Shown here piece by piece: positions 16,870 to 27,216 of a DNA stretch of 64,000 bases. Below the pieces are notes generated by a model. It saw only the letters and a list, made by a program, of their open reading frames with translations, had not been told where the DNA came from and searched no databases. The stretch spans positions 1-64,000 of the forward strand of contig CAIYHG010000149.1 of assembly GCA_903925975.1 (NCBI GenBank), in the 5' to 3' direction. Position 1 is the first letter of the stretch. Each line of letters opens with the position of its first letter. Both the position numbers and the translations under genes were made by a program. The stretch is from an uncultured Acidobacteriia bacterium (GTDB lineage: Bacteria > Acidobacteriota > Terriglobia > Bryobacterales > Bryobacteraceae).

Positions 16870-18474
16870 TTGACGCACTACACTAGCTACCGGGACGCGG
16901 TTCCGTCCGAGACGAACGGCATGGCGAAGCGCCGTCCCGTTTTCCTCGCGGCGGTCGCTCTGGCAGCCTGGAGCGCGGCGGCCATCTGGTACTTCTATTC
17001 CAACGGCTGGCTGGCTTACTATGGCGACGCCGAAGCGCATCTGAACATCGCGCGCCGCCTGGTGGACGCCAACACGCCCCTTTCGGTGCGAATCGGGGTG
17101 GTTTGGCTGCCTCTGCCCCACGTCCTGATGGCGCCGTTCGCGCGCATCGACGCCTTGTGGCTCAACGGACTGGCGGGAGCGCTGCCCACTGGCGCCTGCT
17201 TCGTGGTGGCGGGAACGTTTCTGTTCGCGGCTGCCCGGCGGGCCTTCCGGTCGCAGGCCGCCGGCGTCACTGCCGCCGCGCTGTTCGCCCTCAATCCGAA
17301 CCTCATGTACGTTCAGTCCACAGCGATGACGGAAGCCGTCTTTTCCGCGGCGTTGTGCGGCTTGCTCTACTTCACCGTGCGCTTCCGGGAGACGCAAAGT
17401 TGGGGCGCGCTGACGGGAGCCGCTCTGGCCGCCGCCGCGGGAGCGATGACGCGCTACGAGGGTTGGTTCGTGCTCCCCTTCGCCGCCCTATACCTCTTCT
17501 TCGCCGCGAAACAACGGCGCATGGCCGTTGTGGCGATCTTCTCGGCGATTGCCGGCGCCGGCCCGCTGTGGTGGCTGGCGCATCACTGGTGGGTGGCTGG
17601 CGACGCGCTGGATTTCTACCGCGGACCTTACTCGGCCCACACGATCCAAGCGGGAAAGCCGTATCCCGGCAAGGGCGATTGGTATTTGGCCGGGTTATAC
17701 TACGGCGTCGCGCTGCGGCTGTGCGTTGGGCTCGGTCTTGCCTGCGTGGCCATCGCGGGCGCCGTAGCCGCGTTGGCGCGCCGGGTGTTTTGGCCGCTAG
17801 CGCTGCTCGCGCTCCCCTGTATTTTCTATGTTTGGAGCGTGCACGGTTCCGACACTCCGATCTATGTGCCGGAACTGTGGCCGTACACGTTTTACAACAG
17901 CAGGTATGGTCTGGCGGCCCTCCCGTTCTGCGCATTCGCCGCGGCCGCGCTTGCTCCCGCCGCGCCGAAGCGGGCGCGCCTAATGGTTGCGGCGGCGCTT
18001 ATTGCGGCCGGGTCCGGTTGGTGGGCCCTCCACCCCGGCCCCGATCATTGGATCACGTGGACGGAATCGCGCGTAAATTCCGAAGCGCGCCGCGCCTGGA
18101 TCGATGGAGCCGCTGCCTATCTGGGCCCCCGCTACGTTCGCGGCTCCGGAATCGTGAGTTCGTTTGGCGATCTCACCGGCATTTATCGGAAAATGGGTAT
18201 TCCGCTGCGCGAAGTGACCACGGGCGAGGACGGCCCGATCTGGCTCTCGCAATTGAGCCGGCCGGACCTGTTTCTATGGGAGGAATGGGCCGTGGCGGCG
18301 GAGGGCGACCCGGTGGACCGCGCCGTACAACGCGCCTCATCCTACGGGGTCCGTTACCGGCTGGAGATGAGTATCGCGATTGATCGCGAGCGGCCGATTC
18401 GAATCTACAGGCGGGTGGGCGGCCCGCATGGAAAGCCGCCGCTCGCGGAAGGAGTTGTTCATGGTAATGCATGA
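16870..18474 (+). CDS. Multi-pass membrane glycosyltransferase-like protein (PMT/ArnT superfamily)
   Basis: This protein of up to 534 residues is mostly hydrophobic helices. After the first helix ([20 protein letters not shown]) comes [14 protein letters not shown] with an acidic D-x-E pair, as in the first periplasmic loop of lipid-phosphate-sugar-dependent glycosyltransferases of the GT-C class. The last 130 residues form a soluble domain. Donor and acceptor are unknown. The start is ambiguous: TTG 16870 has a TACGGT box 8 bases upstream, whereas ATG 16921 ([10 protein letters not shown]) gives a cleaner membrane start. The 3' end overlaps the ybjQ gene by 14 bases. Confidence 0.75.
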   Translation: MTHYTSYRDAVPSETNGMAKRRPVFLAAVALAAWSAAAIWYFYSNGWLAYYGDAEAHLNIARRLVDANTPLSVRIGVVWLPLPHVLMAPFARIDALWLNGLAGALPTGACFVVAGTFLFAAARRAFRSQAAGVTAAALFALNPNLMYVQSTAMTEAVFSAALCGLLYFTVRFRETQSWGALTGAALAAAAGAMTRYEGWFVLPFAALYLFFAAKQRRMAVVAIFSAIAGAGPLWWLAHHWWVAGDALDFYRGPYSAHTIQAGKPYPGKGDWYLAGLYYGVALRLCVGLGLACVAIAGAVAALARRVFWPLALLALPCIFYVWSVHGSDTPIYVPELWPYTFYNSRYGLAALPFCAFAAAALAPAAPKRARLMVAAALIAAGSGWWALHPGPDHWITWTESRVNSEARRAWIDGAAAYLGPRYVRGSGIVSSFGDLTGIYRKMGIPLREVTTGEDGPIWLSQLSRPDLFLWEEWAVAAEGDPVDRAVQRASSYGVRYRLEMSIAIDRERPIRIYRRVGGPHGKPPLAEGVVHGNA

Positions 18475-18799
18475 AAACATCACGACGGCATTCGAGCTCC
18501 CGGGCGTCCGGGTTGCGCGCAATCTGGGCGTAGTCCGGGGCATTGTGGTGCGGTCCCGTTCCATCTTCGGTACGATCGGCGCGGGGCTGCAAACCATCGT
18601 GGGAGGCAACATCTCGCTCTTCACGAATCTCTGCGAGAAGACCCGTGAGGACGCGTTCGAACTCATGGTGAAGCACGCTTCCGAACTTGGCGCCAATGCC
18701 ATCGTCGGCGCGCGCTACGACGCCACCGAGATCATGAACGGCGTCACGGAAGTGCTCGCCTATGGGACGGCGGTGATCGTGGAGCCGCTTGCGAAATGA
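18461..18799 (+). CDS. YbjQ/UPF0145 heavy-metal-binding-like protein
   Basis: This 112-residue protein belongs to the YbjQ family, which forms small pentameric beta barrels of unknown function. Family features are [20 protein letters not shown], the segment [16 protein letters not shown] and [10 protein letters not shown] at the end. AAGGAG (about 18449-18454) lies at good distance before ATG 18461, so I do not use the upstream in-frame codons. It overlaps the membrane glycosyltransferase gene by 14 bases upstream and the dapF homologue by 4 bases downstream, so the three probably form an operon. Confidence 0.85.
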   Translation: MVMHENITTAFELPGVRVARNLGVVRGIVVRSRSIFGTIGAGLQTIVGGNISLFTNLCEKTREDAFELMVKHASELGANAIVGARYDATEIMNGVTEVLAYGTAVIVEPLAK

Positions 18800-19590
18800 A
18801 GATTCCCTTTACGAAAGCTCACGGCGCGAAGAACGATTTCCTTTTGACGTGGGAGGGGGAAGCTCCGGGCGGCGACCGCGCCGCGCTGGCGCGCGCGATT
18901 TGCGACCGCCACACGGGAGTGGGCGCCGACGGCTGGATGCTGGTTTCGCTCCCCTCGCACGCAGAGGCCGACGGCGCCATCCAGCTATATAACTCCGATG
19001 GCAGCACAGCCGAGATTTCCGGAAACGGAACACGCTGCGCCGCGGCGTTCCTCCTGCGGCACGGCTACGGAACGGGAGTGGTGCGAGTGCGAACCGGCGC
19101 GGGGCTCAAGCGCCTGACGCTCCTCAAGCACGCCGATTTGGAGTACGAGTTCGAAATGGATATGGGCCTCCCCGAGGTGCGGGCGGAGCGCTTCGACCTG
19201 CCGCTCTCTTCCGGGCCGCGCGACGTGACCTTGCTTTGGGTGGGCAATCCGCAGTGCGCAATTCCGGTGGCCGATTTCGATTTCGACTGGCGCTCGATGG
19301 GCGCCGAGATCGAATCGCACCCCCAGTTCCCCAACCGCACCAACGTCTCCTTCGTCCGGCCGGCCGGAGAGCACACTATAGAGGCACGATTCTACGAACG
19401 GGGCGCCGGCGAAACCATGAGCTCCGGAACGGGTTCCACTGGCGCGGCCGCTATGGCCGTGTTGCGCGGCATGGCCAAGTCTCCCGTCCGAGTGCTCACT
19501 CCGGCAGGTCCGATCGACCTGCGGCTGGAAGGCAGCGCCTATCTGACGGGCCCGGCCGCGCTCATAGCCGACGGCGTATTTCTGCTATAA
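18796..19590 (+). CDS. dapF: Diaminopimelate epimerase homologue lacking both catalytic cysteines
   Basis: DapF normally converts LL- to meso-diaminopimelate with a thiol pair (Cys73 and Cys217 in the Haemophilus enzyme). This 264-residue protein keeps the fold markers: [42 protein letters not shown] and [20 protein letters not shown]. The residue before GNG, normally the first catalytic Cys, is Ser75, and the residue before GTG, normally the second, is Ser211. I checked both codons (TCC and TCC). Cys81 of GTRC is the non-catalytic family cysteine. It may be a true epimerase with altered chemistry or may have another substrate. The start overlaps ybjQ by 4 bases. Confidence 0.8.
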   Translation: MKIPFTKAHGAKNDFLLTWEGEAPGGDRAALARAICDRHTGVGADGWMLVSLPSHAEADGAIQLYNSDGSTAEISGNGTRCAAAFLLRHGYGTGVVRVRTGAGLKRLTLLKHADLEYEFEMDMGLPEVRAERFDLPLSSGPRDVTLLWVGNPQCAIPVADFDFDWRSMGAEIESHPQFPNRTNVSFVRPAGEHTIEARFYERGAGETMSSGTGSTGAAAMAVLRGMAKSPVRVLTPAGPIDLRLEGSAYLTGPAALIADGVFLL

Positions 19591-19599
19591 GGGAAGATC

Positions 19600-20925
19600 A
19601 TGAATAAATCTCAATCATCGTCACCGACGACCGCGAAGTTGCTTGCCGACAAGATCGGCTCCCATACGGCCCATGTGGGCATCGTGGGGCTCGGATACGT
19701 CGGTCTGCCGCTTGCGGTGGAGTTTGCCAGGGCCGGCTTCCAGGTCACTGGAATCGACGTGAGCGAGAGTAAGGTGAAGCGGGTAAACGCCGGTGATTCC
19801 TATGTGGGGGACGTGCCCAGTTCCGTCTTGGCGCCCCTTGTGGAGTCAGGCAAACTGCGCGCCACATGCGACTTTTCGGCTGTATCCGAGCTCGATACGA
19901 TCAATATCTGCGTGCCCACGCCGCTGCGCAAGACTAAAGATCCTGACATGAGCTACATCATTGCCTCCTGTCAGGAAATTGGGCGGTATTTGCATTCGGG
20001 CATGCTGATCATTCTGGAGTCTACAACCTATCCCGGCACAACGGACGAAGTGCTCCTGCCCATGTTCTCCAAGCCCGGGCTACAGGCGGGCCAGGATTTC
20101 TTCTTGTGCTTTTCGCCCGAGCGCGTGGACCCCGGGAATCCGACATACCAGACTATCAATATCCCGAAAGTGGTCGGCGGCTGCACGCCCGAGTGCACGG
20201 AGATGGGCCGGCTGTTCTACTCTCAGGCGCTCCAGCACGTTGTCCCGGTGAGCTCGACGCAGGTCGCGGAAATGGTGAAACTGCTCGAGAACACGTTCCG
20301 CATGATCAATATCGGCCTGGTGAACGAAATGGCGATGATGTGCGACCGCATGGGTATCAATATGTGGGAAGTGATTGATGCGGCCGCCACAAAGCCCTTC
20401 GGCTTCATGCCCTTCTACCCTGGCCCTGGCTTGGGCGGCCACTGCATCCCGATTGACCCGTTCTATCTTTCCTGGAAAACCAGACAGGCGGGTATCGAGG
20501 CTCGGTTTATCGAATTGGCGGGATACATCAACGGCCAGATGCCGCATTTTGTGATCGACAAGATTCAGAATGCGCTGAACGACGCAGGCAAGCCGCTCAT
20601 GGGCTCCCGCGTGCACGTCATGGGAGTTGCGTACAAACGCGATATCGAGGATATGCGCGAGTCGCCCGCCCTCGATATCATGTTGCTGCTCAGGAAGCGG
20701 GGGGCTGTGGTCTCCTATAGCGACCCCCACGTTCACGACCTTACTCGCGAGGGGCTGAACATTCAGGCTTCCCCCGAAGCGACTGCGTCCGAAGCCGATT
20801 GCGCCGTTATCGTTACCGACCATTCGGCCTTCGACTACGAAGCGCTGGTTGAGCGGGCGCCGCTCATTGTGGATTCGCGGAACGCTCTGAAGGGCTTCCA
20901 TTCGCCGAAGATCGTCCGTCTATAG
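19600..20925 (+). CDS. UDP-N-acetylhexosamine 6-dehydrogenase (WbpA/WecC-like)
   Basis: This NAD-dependent, four-electron enzyme oxidises the C6 of a UDP-N-acetylhexosamine to a uronic acid for surface polysaccharide. In 441 residues it has the N-terminal Rossmann motif VGIVGLGYVGLPLAVEFARA (26-45), the PTPLRKTKDPDMSYI loop near 106-120, and the catalytic Cys282 in GPGLGGHCIPIDPFYLSW. The C-terminal UDP-binding domain includes VMGVAYKRDIEDMRESPALD. GLGGHCIPIDPFYL is typical of the UDP-GlcNAc/ManNAc branch, not of UDP-glucose dehydrogenase. It follows dapF by 9 bases. No other polysaccharide genes are adjacent. Confidence 0.88.
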   Translation: MNKSQSSSPTTAKLLADKIGSHTAHVGIVGLGYVGLPLAVEFARAGFQVTGIDVSESKVKRVNAGDSYVGDVPSSVLAPLVESGKLRATCDFSAVSELDTINICVPTPLRKTKDPDMSYIIASCQEIGRYLHSGMLIILESTTYPGTTDEVLLPMFSKPGLQAGQDFFLCFSPERVDPGNPTYQTINIPKVVGGCTPECTEMGRLFYSQALQHVVPVSSTQVAEMVKLLENTFRMINIGLVNEMAMMCDRMGINMWEVIDAAATKPFGFMPFYPGPGLGGHCIPIDPFYLSWKTRQAGIEARFIELAGYINGQMPHFVIDKIQNALNDAGKPLMGSRVHVMGVAYKRDIEDMRESPALDIMLLLRKRGAVVSYSDPHVHDLTREGLNIQASPEATASEADCAVIVTDHSAFDYEALVERAPLIVDSRNALKGFHSPKIVRL

Positions 20926-20948
20926 GCCGCTGTTCGAGGGAAAACGAT

Positions 20949-20974
20949 GCGCCTGAGGGCTTTACCTCAGGCGC
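20949..20974. terminator. Perfect 10-bp hairpin
   Basis: GCGCCTGAGG (20949-20958) and CCTCAGGCGC (20965-20974) pair perfectly around GCTTTA. On the minus strand it is followed by ATCGTTTT, so it could end transcripts from either side. The gap 20975-21189 shows nothing else I recognise. Confidence 0.6.
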
Positions 20975-21189
20975 AGTTCTCCATCGCGTCGGCGCATCTT
21001 TCTTATTTTCTTGAGTTTGTATGCCGATTGGGTTTGGGCTGCCTTCGGTGTCCGGTCCCTTGTGCCCGCGCGCAGGCTCAGCGTGTTAGATTCGGATGGC
21101 GGGAGCTATGCGGTCGGGTCCGGACAAGCGCCCGTTACAGGGGCGCGGCAGAGCAGTTGAACCAAGAAAAGCGCTTATCTGCTTGGATT

Positions 21190-21639
21190 CTAAGAAGCTA
21201 CGCGGAGGGCGCTATATCTGCGGCTGGCGCGAACGCCAATCAGTTCGGCGATCTTCTCGAGCAGGGCGGGCAGGTTCTCGGTCCGAATCGCCATGTGACG
21301 CCGGCTGCGATCTTTGGGCAGCGCGACTACCGGAAGGTCAGACGTAATCAGCGCCGTCGCCGGGGCATAATCCTTCAACCGCGCGTAGGCCAGAACGTGG
21401 CGTCCCGTTTCGGGCGCACCCAGAGGACCCTCACAAAGCACCAGTTCGTATTCGCACGTGTCCAGCTTGGTGAGAGCCTGAGACAGCGTCGATGCAACGG
21501 AAACCGCGTACCCGCCGGCTTCAAGAATGGTCTGAAGCGCCAACCGGGGAGCAAGATCGCTGTGAACCAGCAAAACGCGAGCCAAGTTCAGGCGGCGGCT
21601 GGCAGCGTATCTGATCGGACGTCTAAGAGTGCGTCGCAT
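21190..21639 (-). CDS. Stand-alone receiver-like domain with altered phosphosite
   Basis: This 149-residue protein is a single CheY-like alpha/beta domain: ARVLLVHSDLAPRLALQTIL (helix and acidic pocket), SVASTLSQALTKLDTCEYEL, VLCEGPLG where the phosphoacceptor Asp is expected, and ATALITSDLP for the Thr/Ser strand. The position of the usual D-x-P-M-P aspartate reads C-E-G-P-L, so Glu or no phosphorylation is expected. There is no output domain and no kinase next to it. An arginine-rich N-terminus precedes the domain. A TACAGT box ends 8 bases before ATG 21639. Confidence 0.7.
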   Translation of the reverse strand: MRRTLRRPIRYAASRRLNLARVLLVHSDLAPRLALQTILEAGGYAVSVASTLSQALTKLDTCEYELVLCEGPLGAPETGRHVLAYARLKDYAPATALITSDLPVVALPKDRSRRHMAIRTENLPALLEKIAELIGVRASRRYSALRVAS

Positions 21640-21647
21640 CAAGCTTC

Positions 21648-21653
21648 ACTGTA
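21648..21653 (-). promoter_or_regulatory. -10 box TACAGT of the receiver-like gene
   Basis: On the minus strand TACAGT is followed by 8 bases (GAAGCTTG) and ATG 21639. It fits the leaderless spacing seen elsewhere in the window. Confidence 0.45.
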
Positions 21654-21926
21654 ACCGAACTTGGAATTTTTTCACCCCAGCAATTTAGGGCTATTGGAGC
21701 GATTGCACGCATTTTCTACCAAAAACAGGATTTCACCTTAATCGCTTAATTCTAAATATCTTAGTGGATCAAAATATGCCAATTCAGCTCAGAGACGCTT
21801 TCCCTAGCTCCGATGGATATGTGATTTTTAATGTTTCTTTACGATGGCCCTTTGGGGGCCGCCCACAGCTTGGAGCCTGGGATTTAACGGACGGCTGAAT
21901 CGGGAAGAAACCCGAGAAGCCCTCGC
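21654..21926. other. AT-rich intergenic island
   Basis: The stretch 21655-21850 is clearly richer in A and T than its surroundings (for example CTTAATCGCTTAATTCTAAA). I see no gene, repeat or strong hairpin in it. It may be a promoter and regulatory region, or a small foreign insertion. Confidence 0.35.
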
Positions 21927-22724
21927 CTAGCCCACGCTGCGGATCAGGTATTCCTCGAACGAAAGGCCCACGACCCGGACTACATCCCGGCGTACTTCGA
22001 GACAGCTCAGAGAAGCCACGTACTCGCCCGGCCTGGCGAACCAGTCCACAACTGCCTGTGCCGGGATAGCCCCCGCCACTTCCGCGACGGTGATCGGCCC
22101 GCCCTCGGTGACGGCCTCCGGCCCCTGCCAGGGCTGCCGTACGGTGAGGCCGCTCGACGCCAGAAACTCGGCTATGGAGGACGCGGCCCGGAAAGCTGCC
22201 GAGCCCACCTCCCCCGGCTCCGTGGCCAACCCCAGCCAATCGCAAACCAACCGATAGGTGAAACCCCATAAAGGGCCTCTATTCAGTGGGATGCCAGGAA
22301 AGAGCAGTTCCGGCGGCATGCCGGGAATCGGCAGAAAGCGATGGCGGCTCCGGTCGCGGAGCAGGGCGATGGGTATCCACACCGCCTCGGCCGTTTCCGC
22401 CTCATCGGGGACGACGGGCAGTTCGCTATCGGTGCGGAAGAAGAATGGAGTGACCGGGACATAGGCCGCCCCCCGGCGTCTGGCGAACCGCGACGGCCAT
22501 TCCGCCACCATGTCGTCTGGCCTGAGGTGGACGCCGCATTCCTCAGCCAACTCGCGAAGCGCGGTTTCGAGCAGGTTCAAGTCGGAGGGTTCCCACCTTC
22601 CCCCGGGAAAGGACCAGTGCCCCGACCACGAATCATCGGCGCGTTCCGCGCGCCGCATCAGCAGAACCGAACCGTCTGGTCCGCCCGCGGAGACAATCGC
22701 TACTGCCGCATCGATTTCGGCCAC
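21927..22724 (-). CDS. NUDIX hydrolase, CoA-pyrophosphatase-like
   Basis: This 265-residue protein has an N-terminal NUDIX domain with [13 protein letters not shown] then [15 protein letters not shown] (about 33-64). The REx2EE core is intact, and the [11 protein letters not shown] lead-in resembles NudL-type CoA pyrophosphohydrolases. A second half (about 150-265) is not typical for NudL; it ends [15 protein letters not shown]. The substrate is uncertain: CoA derivatives are possible, or another nucleoside diphosphate linked to X. It starts at a GTG with AAGGAG directly upstream and is divergent from purQ. Confidence 0.75.
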   Translation of the reverse strand: MAEIDAAVAIVSAGGPDGSVLLMRRAERADDSWSGHWSFPGGRWEPSDLNLLETALRELAEECGVHLRPDDMVAEWPSRFARRRGAAYVPVTPFFFRTDSELPVVPDEAETAEAVWIPIALLRDRSRHRFLPIPGMPPELLFPGIPLNRGPLWGFTYRLVCDWLGLATEPGEVGSAAFRAASSIAEFLASSGLTVRQPWQGPEAVTEGGPITVAEVAGAIPAQAVVDWFARPGEYVASLSCLEVRRDVVRVVGLSFEEYLIRSVG

Positions 22725-22808
22725 TCCTTATATGATGCACCGCCGCGCCGCCATTTCGCCGCCGATCGCTTTGCCAAGGTTTGCGGCTCCCCGAGACGCA
22801 CTCCCTGA

Positions 22809-22814
22809 TAAAAT
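22809..22814 (+). promoter_or_regulatory. Possible -10 box TAAAAT of the pur operon
   Basis: TAAAAT lies 28 bases before the purQ ATG, giving a normal short leader instead of a leaderless messenger. I see no purine riboswitch. Confidence 0.35.
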
Positions 22815-22842
22815 AGAACTTAGCCTCCCCAATACATCCATC

Positions 22843-23511
22843 ATGAAATTCGGCGTCATTGTTTTTCCCGGCAGCAATTGCGATCACGATGCGTTTTACG
22901 CCGCTGGTAATAACCTGGGCGAAAAAGCGGAATACATCTGGCACGATTCGGCCACTCTGGGCGACGTGGACGCAGTGATCCTGCCCGGCGGATTCTCCTA
23001 CGGCGATTACCTCCGCTGCGGCGCAATCGCCAAGTTCTCGCGCGTAATGAACGCGGTGCGCAACTTCGCGCGGGATGGCGGCCTGGTTTTGGGCGTGTGC
23101 AACGGCTTTCAGATCCTGGTGGAAGCCGGGCTGCTGCCGGGCGCGCTGATCCGTAACCGGGGCCTGAAGTTCATCTGCCGCGAGGTCGCGCTGCGCACCG
23201 AAACCGCCGACTCGCCGTTCACCTGCGCCGGCGCGAAGGGCGAAATCCTGCGCATGCCCATCGCCCACGGCGAAGGCTGCTACATCGCCGACCCCCGCAC
23301 GCTCGACGAACTGGAGGCCGAGGATCGCGTCGCCTTCCGCTACGTAAACAATCCCAACGGATCGCTGCGCGACATCGCCGGCATTTTGAGCAAGGAACGC
23401 AACGTCATGGGCATGATGCCTCACCCGGAACGCGCCACCGAGGCGCTGATGGGCTCCTCCGATGGACTCGTGGTATTGAAGTCGATGCTGCAGGCGGCGG
23501 TGCGGGCATGA
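22843..23511 (+). CDS. purQ: Phosphoribosylformylglycinamidine synthase, glutaminase subunit
   Basis: PurQ supplies ammonia from glutamine to PurL in purine synthesis. From ATG 22843 it has 222 residues: [16 protein letters not shown], the oxyanion loop [16 protein letters not shown], the nucleophile Cys in [18 protein letters not shown] and the His-Glu of [18 protein letters not shown] near the end. The frame is open upstream to 22510, but that part is antisense to the NUDIX gene. Its stop overlaps the purL start by 4 bases. In Bacillus-type operons purS precedes purQ; here no purS-sized gene is present. Confidence 0.95.
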   Translation: MKFGVIVFPGSNCDHDAFYAAGNNLGEKAEYIWHDSATLGDVDAVILPGGFSYGDYLRCGAIAKFSRVMNAVRNFARDGGLVLGVCNGFQILVEAGLLPGALIRNRGLKFICREVALRTETADSPFTCAGAKGEILRMPIAHGEGCYIADPRTLDELEAEDRVAFRYVNNPNGSLRDIAGILSKERNVMGMMPHPERATEALMGSSDGLVVLKSMLQAAVRA

Positions 23512-25745
23512 GCGCGGCCGCGATCACGCCGGAGATCATCGCCCAACATCAGTTGACGCCGGGCGAATATCAGAAGATCGTCAGCATTCTCGGCCGCGAA
23601 CCGAACTATACGGAGCTGGGCATCTTCTCGGTGATGTGGAGCGAGCACTGCTCGTACAAGAGCTCGCGCGTGCATTTGAAGAAACTGCCCACTCGCGGCA
23701 AGCTGGTGGTGCAGGGGCCGGGCGAAAACGCCGGGATCATCGATATCGGCGGCGGCTACGTGATCGCCTTCAAGATCGAATCGCACAACCACCCCAGCTT
23801 CATCGAGCCGTTCCAGGGCGCGGCCACGGGCGTGGGCGGCATTCTGCGCGACATTTTTACAATGGGGGCGCGGCCCATCGCGGTGCTTGACTCGCTGCGT
23901 TTCGGCCGTTTGGACGATCCGCAAACCGGCGCTCGCAACCGGCGCATTCTCTCCGGCGTGGTCGCCGGCATCGCGCACTACGGCAACTGCTTCGGCGTGC
24001 CCACCGTAGGCGGCGAGTGCATTTTCGACCCCTGTTACGACGGCAATAATCTGGTGAACGTCTTCGCGCTCGGCATCTGCCGTAAGGAAGACGTGTTCTA
24101 CGCCAAGGCGGCGGGCATTGGCAACCCCGTGATCTACGTGGGCGCGCGCACGGGCCGCGACGGCATTCACGGCGCCTCCATGGCCAGCGCCGAGTTCACC
24201 GAAGAGGCCAAGCAGAAGCGGCCCAACGTTCAGGTGGGCGACCCCTTCATGGAAAAGTTGCTCCTCGAAGCCTGTCTGGAAGCCATGCAGACCGGCGCCA
24301 TCGTGGGCATTCAGGATATGGGCGCGGCCGGGCTCACCTGCTCCACCTGCGAGATGGGCAGCCGCGGCGAAGTCGGCATCGAGATCGAACTCGACCGCGT
24401 TCCGCAGCGCGCCACGGGCATGACGCCCTACGAAATCATGCTTTCGGAATCCCAGGAACGCATGTTGCTGGTGGCCGATAAAGGCCGGGAAGAGGAAGTC
24501 TTCCGCGTGTTCCGCAAATGGGGGCTCGAAGCCGTCGAAATTGGCGTGGTCACCGGAGACGGAAAGCTGCGCGTGAGGCATCACGGCGAAGTGGTCGCCG
24601 AAATTCCCAACCGGGAACTCGCCGACGAAGCTCCGCTCTACGACCGCCCGCATACCCGGCCGCTGAAGCCCGCCGGAGAGACACCGGCATTGCCGGCCGC
24701 GTCCACGGCTCAAGACTCGCTGCCTGCGCTGCTGAAGTCGCTCGATCTCTGCTCCAAGCGCTGGATCTGGGAGCAGTACGATTATCAGGTTCGCACCAAC
24801 ACCGTGGCCGGACCCGAGCGCGCCGATGCAGCGATACTGCGCATCAAGGAAACCGGCTCGTCGATCGCGATGGCTCTGGACGGCAACCAGCGCTATTGCT
24901 TCCTCGATCCCCGCGAAGGCGCCAAACTCGCGGTCGCCGAGTGCTGCCGCAACCTCGCTACGGTGGGCGCGCTGCCGGTGGCCGCTACCAATTGCCTGAA
25001 CTTCGGCAATCCCGAGCGGCCGGAAATCATGGCGCAGCTTGTTGAGGCCATCGAGGGCATGTCCGACGCGTGCCGGTTCTTCGATACGCCGATCACCGGC
25101 GGCAACGTCAGCCTGTACAACGAGACCCTGGGAGAGGGCGTTCACCCCACGCCGGTGCTGGGCATCGTCGGCCTCATGAAGACCGCCGCGCCCGTCACGA
25201 TCCCCTTCAAGAACGCCGGCCGCAGCGTAATTCTGCTGGGCGGAACCGGCAGCGCATCGCCCGCCGAAATGGGCGGCACGCAATACGCCAACGTGCTTCT
25301 GGGCGGGCTCTGGGGCGTCCCCCCGGCGCTCGATATGGAGCGCGAGAAGCGCGTGCAGGACGCCATACGCGAAATCGTCGCCGAAGGGCTTGCCGAATCC
25401 GCGCATGACTTGAGCGACGGCGGCTTTGCGGTGGCGCTGGCCGAGTGTTCGTTCGGCCCCGCGGAAATCGGCGCGCAGGTGGATCTGGATTCAGACTTGG
25501 CCCCGGATGCGCTCTGCTTCCACGAAGGGCCATCGAGAATTGTGATTTCGAGCGCCAATGCCGCGGCAGTTGCCGCAATAGCCCTTAAGCACGGGGTGGA
25601 AGCGCCGGTGGTGGGCGTTACAATCGAGAAGGAAATCGAGATCCGGCAAAGAGGGGAACGGCTGGGCGGCTGGGAAGTTTCCGCCCTGCGGGCCGCTTTT
25701 GAGAGATCACTGGAGTCATATGTCCAATCCACGGGCGCGGAGTAG
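23508..25745 (+). CDS. purL: Phosphoribosylformylglycinamidine synthase, small-type catalytic subunit
   Basis: PurL turns FGAR into FGAM with ATP and ammonia from PurQ. At 745 residues it is the short bacterial form, which in known systems needs PurS as third subunit. Features: [20 protein letters not shown] near 30-50, [40 protein letters not shown] and [20 protein letters not shown]. It shows the two AIRS-like halves joined by a linker (about 365-405) of low conservation. Its start overlaps purQ by 4 bases, and its last 26 bases overlap purF. Confidence 0.95.
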   Translation: MSAAAITPEIIAQHQLTPGEYQKIVSILGREPNYTELGIFSVMWSEHCSYKSSRVHLKKLPTRGKLVVQGPGENAGIIDIGGGYVIAFKIESHNHPSFIEPFQGAATGVGGILRDIFTMGARPIAVLDSLRFGRLDDPQTGARNRRILSGVVAGIAHYGNCFGVPTVGGECIFDPCYDGNNLVNVFALGICRKEDVFYAKAAGIGNPVIYVGARTGRDGIHGASMASAEFTEEAKQKRPNVQVGDPFMEKLLLEACLEAMQTGAIVGIQDMGAAGLTCSTCEMGSRGEVGIEIELDRVPQRATGMTPYEIMLSESQERMLLVADKGREEEVFRVFRKWGLEAVEIGVVTGDGKLRVRHHGEVVAEIPNRELADEAPLYDRPHTRPLKPAGETPALPAASTAQDSLPALLKSLDLCSKRWIWEQYDYQVRTNTVAGPERADAAILRIKETGSSIAMALDGNQRYCFLDPREGAKLAVAECCRNLATVGALPVAATNCLNFGNPERPEIMAQLVEAIEGMSDACRFFDTPITGGNVSLYNETLGEGVHPTPVLGIVGLMKTAAPVTIPFKNAGRSVILLGGTGSASPAEMGGTQYANVLLGGLWGVPPALDMEREKRVQDAIREIVAEGLAESAHDLSDGGFAVALAECSFGPAEIGAQVDLDSDLAPDALCFHEGPSRIVISSANAAAVAAIALKHGVEAPVVGVTIEKEIEIRQRGERLGGWEVSALRAAFERSLESYVQSTGAE

Positions 25746-27168
25746 GGGACTGCGCGACGACAAGTTCCACGAGGAATGCGGCGTGGTCGCCGTTTACGGC
25801 CACCCGGAAGCCTCGAAACTGGCGTACCTGGGCCTCTACGCCTTGCAGCACCGGGGGCAGGAGAGCGCGGGCATTTGCACCAGCGATGGCCACACGGTCT
25901 ATTGCCGCAAGTCCATGGGGCACGTCGCGGATATCTTCACGAAGCCCGTTCTGGCGGAACTGCTGGGCGATAAGGCCATCGGACATACGCGCTACTCCAC
26001 CGCGGGCGATACCGCCCTCGCCAACGCCCAGCCGTTCGCCGTGAACTGCAATAAGGGCAGCGTCGCCGTGGCCCACAACGGCAACATCACTAACGCCGCC
26101 GAGCTGCGCCGCGATCTCGAGCGCACCGGCTCCATATTCCAGTCCAATAGCGACACCGAAACGGTTCTGCACCTGGTTGCCCGGTCTTCCGAGCGCACGC
26201 TCGCCGGAGCGCTGCGCGATGCGTTGCTGCAATTGGAAGGCGCTTTCTCCCTGGTGTTTCTGGCGCAGGACCGCATGATCGTGGCGCGCGACCCGAACGG
26301 CTTCCGGCCGCTCGCCATCGGCGAAATGGAAATCTCGGGCGGCCGAAAGTGCTACGTCGCGGCGTCAGAGACTTGCGCATTCGACCTGATCAGCGCCACC
26401 TACGTGAACGATGTGGAGCCGGGCGAGATGGTGATCGTAGGGCCCGAAGGCGTCACGCGCGAGCGCTTCGCCCCGGCCCAGCCGCGCGCGCAGTGCGTCT
26501 TCGAGCACGTCTACTTTGCGCGCCCGGATTCGATGGTCTTCGGCCGCTCGGTGCAGGAGTCGCGTGAGAACCTGGGCCGCCTGCTGGCGCATGAGAACCC
26601 GGTGCCCGCTGATATCGTGGTCCCCGTGCCGGATTCCGGCGTGGCTGCCGCGCTGGGCTACGCGTCCGAATCGGGCATCCCGTTCCGCCACGCGCTTATC
26701 CGCAATCATTACGTAGGCCGCACGTTCATCGAGCCTTCGCAGGCCATCCGCGATTTCGGCGTCAAGCTGAAGCTCAATCCCGTGCGTTCGCTGCTGCAAG
26801 GCAAGAGCGTGATTCTGGTGGACGATTCGATCGTCCGAGGCACCACCAGCCGGAAGATCGTCCGCATGGTGCGTCAGGCCGGCGCCCGCGAAGTGCATCT
26901 GCGCATCTCCTGCCCGCCCACGATTTCGCCCTGCTTCTACGGCGTGGATACGCCGACGAAAGGCGAGCTGATCGCCTCCAGCCACACCGTGGAGGAGATC
27001 CGCCGGTTCGTGGAAGCCGATACGCTCGGTTATCTCTCCGTCGGGTCGCTCCGAAAAGCCGTGGGCGACGACCAGCGTCACGAATATTGCTACGCCTGTT
27101 ACACTGGCGACTATCCGACGGAGCTTATCAACATCGAAGAACTGATGGCCGGTCGGAAACGGGGCTAG
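25720..27168 (+). CDS. purF: Amidophosphoribosyltransferase
   Basis: PurF makes phosphoribosylamine from PRPP and glutamine, the first purine step. From ATG 25720 the protein has 482 residues; the frame opens at TTG 25699, but [19 protein letters not shown] looks like the propeptide cut off before Cys20 (CGVVAVYGH), the N-terminal nucleophile. The PRPP loop [20 protein letters not shown] is near 365-384. Cysteines in [12 protein letters not shown] and [10 protein letters not shown] suggest the Bacillus-type form with a 4Fe-4S cluster. It overlaps the end of purL by 26 bases, completing a purQLF operon. Confidence 0.95.
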   Translation: MSNPRARSRGLRDDKFHEECGVVAVYGHPEASKLAYLGLYALQHRGQESAGICTSDGHTVYCRKSMGHVADIFTKPVLAELLGDKAIGHTRYSTAGDTALANAQPFAVNCNKGSVAVAHNGNITNAAELRRDLERTGSIFQSNSDTETVLHLVARSSERTLAGALRDALLQLEGAFSLVFLAQDRMIVARDPNGFRPLAIGEMEISGGRKCYVAASETCAFDLISATYVNDVEPGEMVIVGPEGVTRERFAPAQPRAQCVFEHVYFARPDSMVFGRSVQESRENLGRLLAHENPVPADIVVPVPDSGVAAALGYASESGIPFRHALIRNHYVGRTFIEPSQAIRDFGVKLKLNPVRSLLQGKSVILVDDSIVRGTTSRKIVRMVRQAGAREVHLRISCPPTISPCFYGVDTPTKGELIASSHTVEEIRRFVEADTLGYLSVGSLRKAVGDDQRHEYCYACYTGDYPTELINIEELMAGRKRG

Positions 27169-27178
27169 GGCCGCGTTT

Positions 27179-27205
27179 GGTGGGGCATGCTTGAGCTTGC
27201 CCGTC
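27179..27205. repeat. Short TGGGGC-type element between purF and hutH
   Basis: GGTGGGGCATGCTTGAGCTT is followed by GCCCGTCCAC. GGGCA and TGCCC can pair. It begins with the same GTGGGGC as the larger hairpin repeats, so it may be a short member of that family. Confidence 0.3.
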
Positions 27206-27216
27206 CACGTTTGCAT

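Noticed and set aside
23421-25406. Long minus-strand frame (661 codons) across purL
   Set aside because: It is antisense to PurL. The translation has the typical His/Arg/Ala-rich look of a shadow frame and no recognisable motif.
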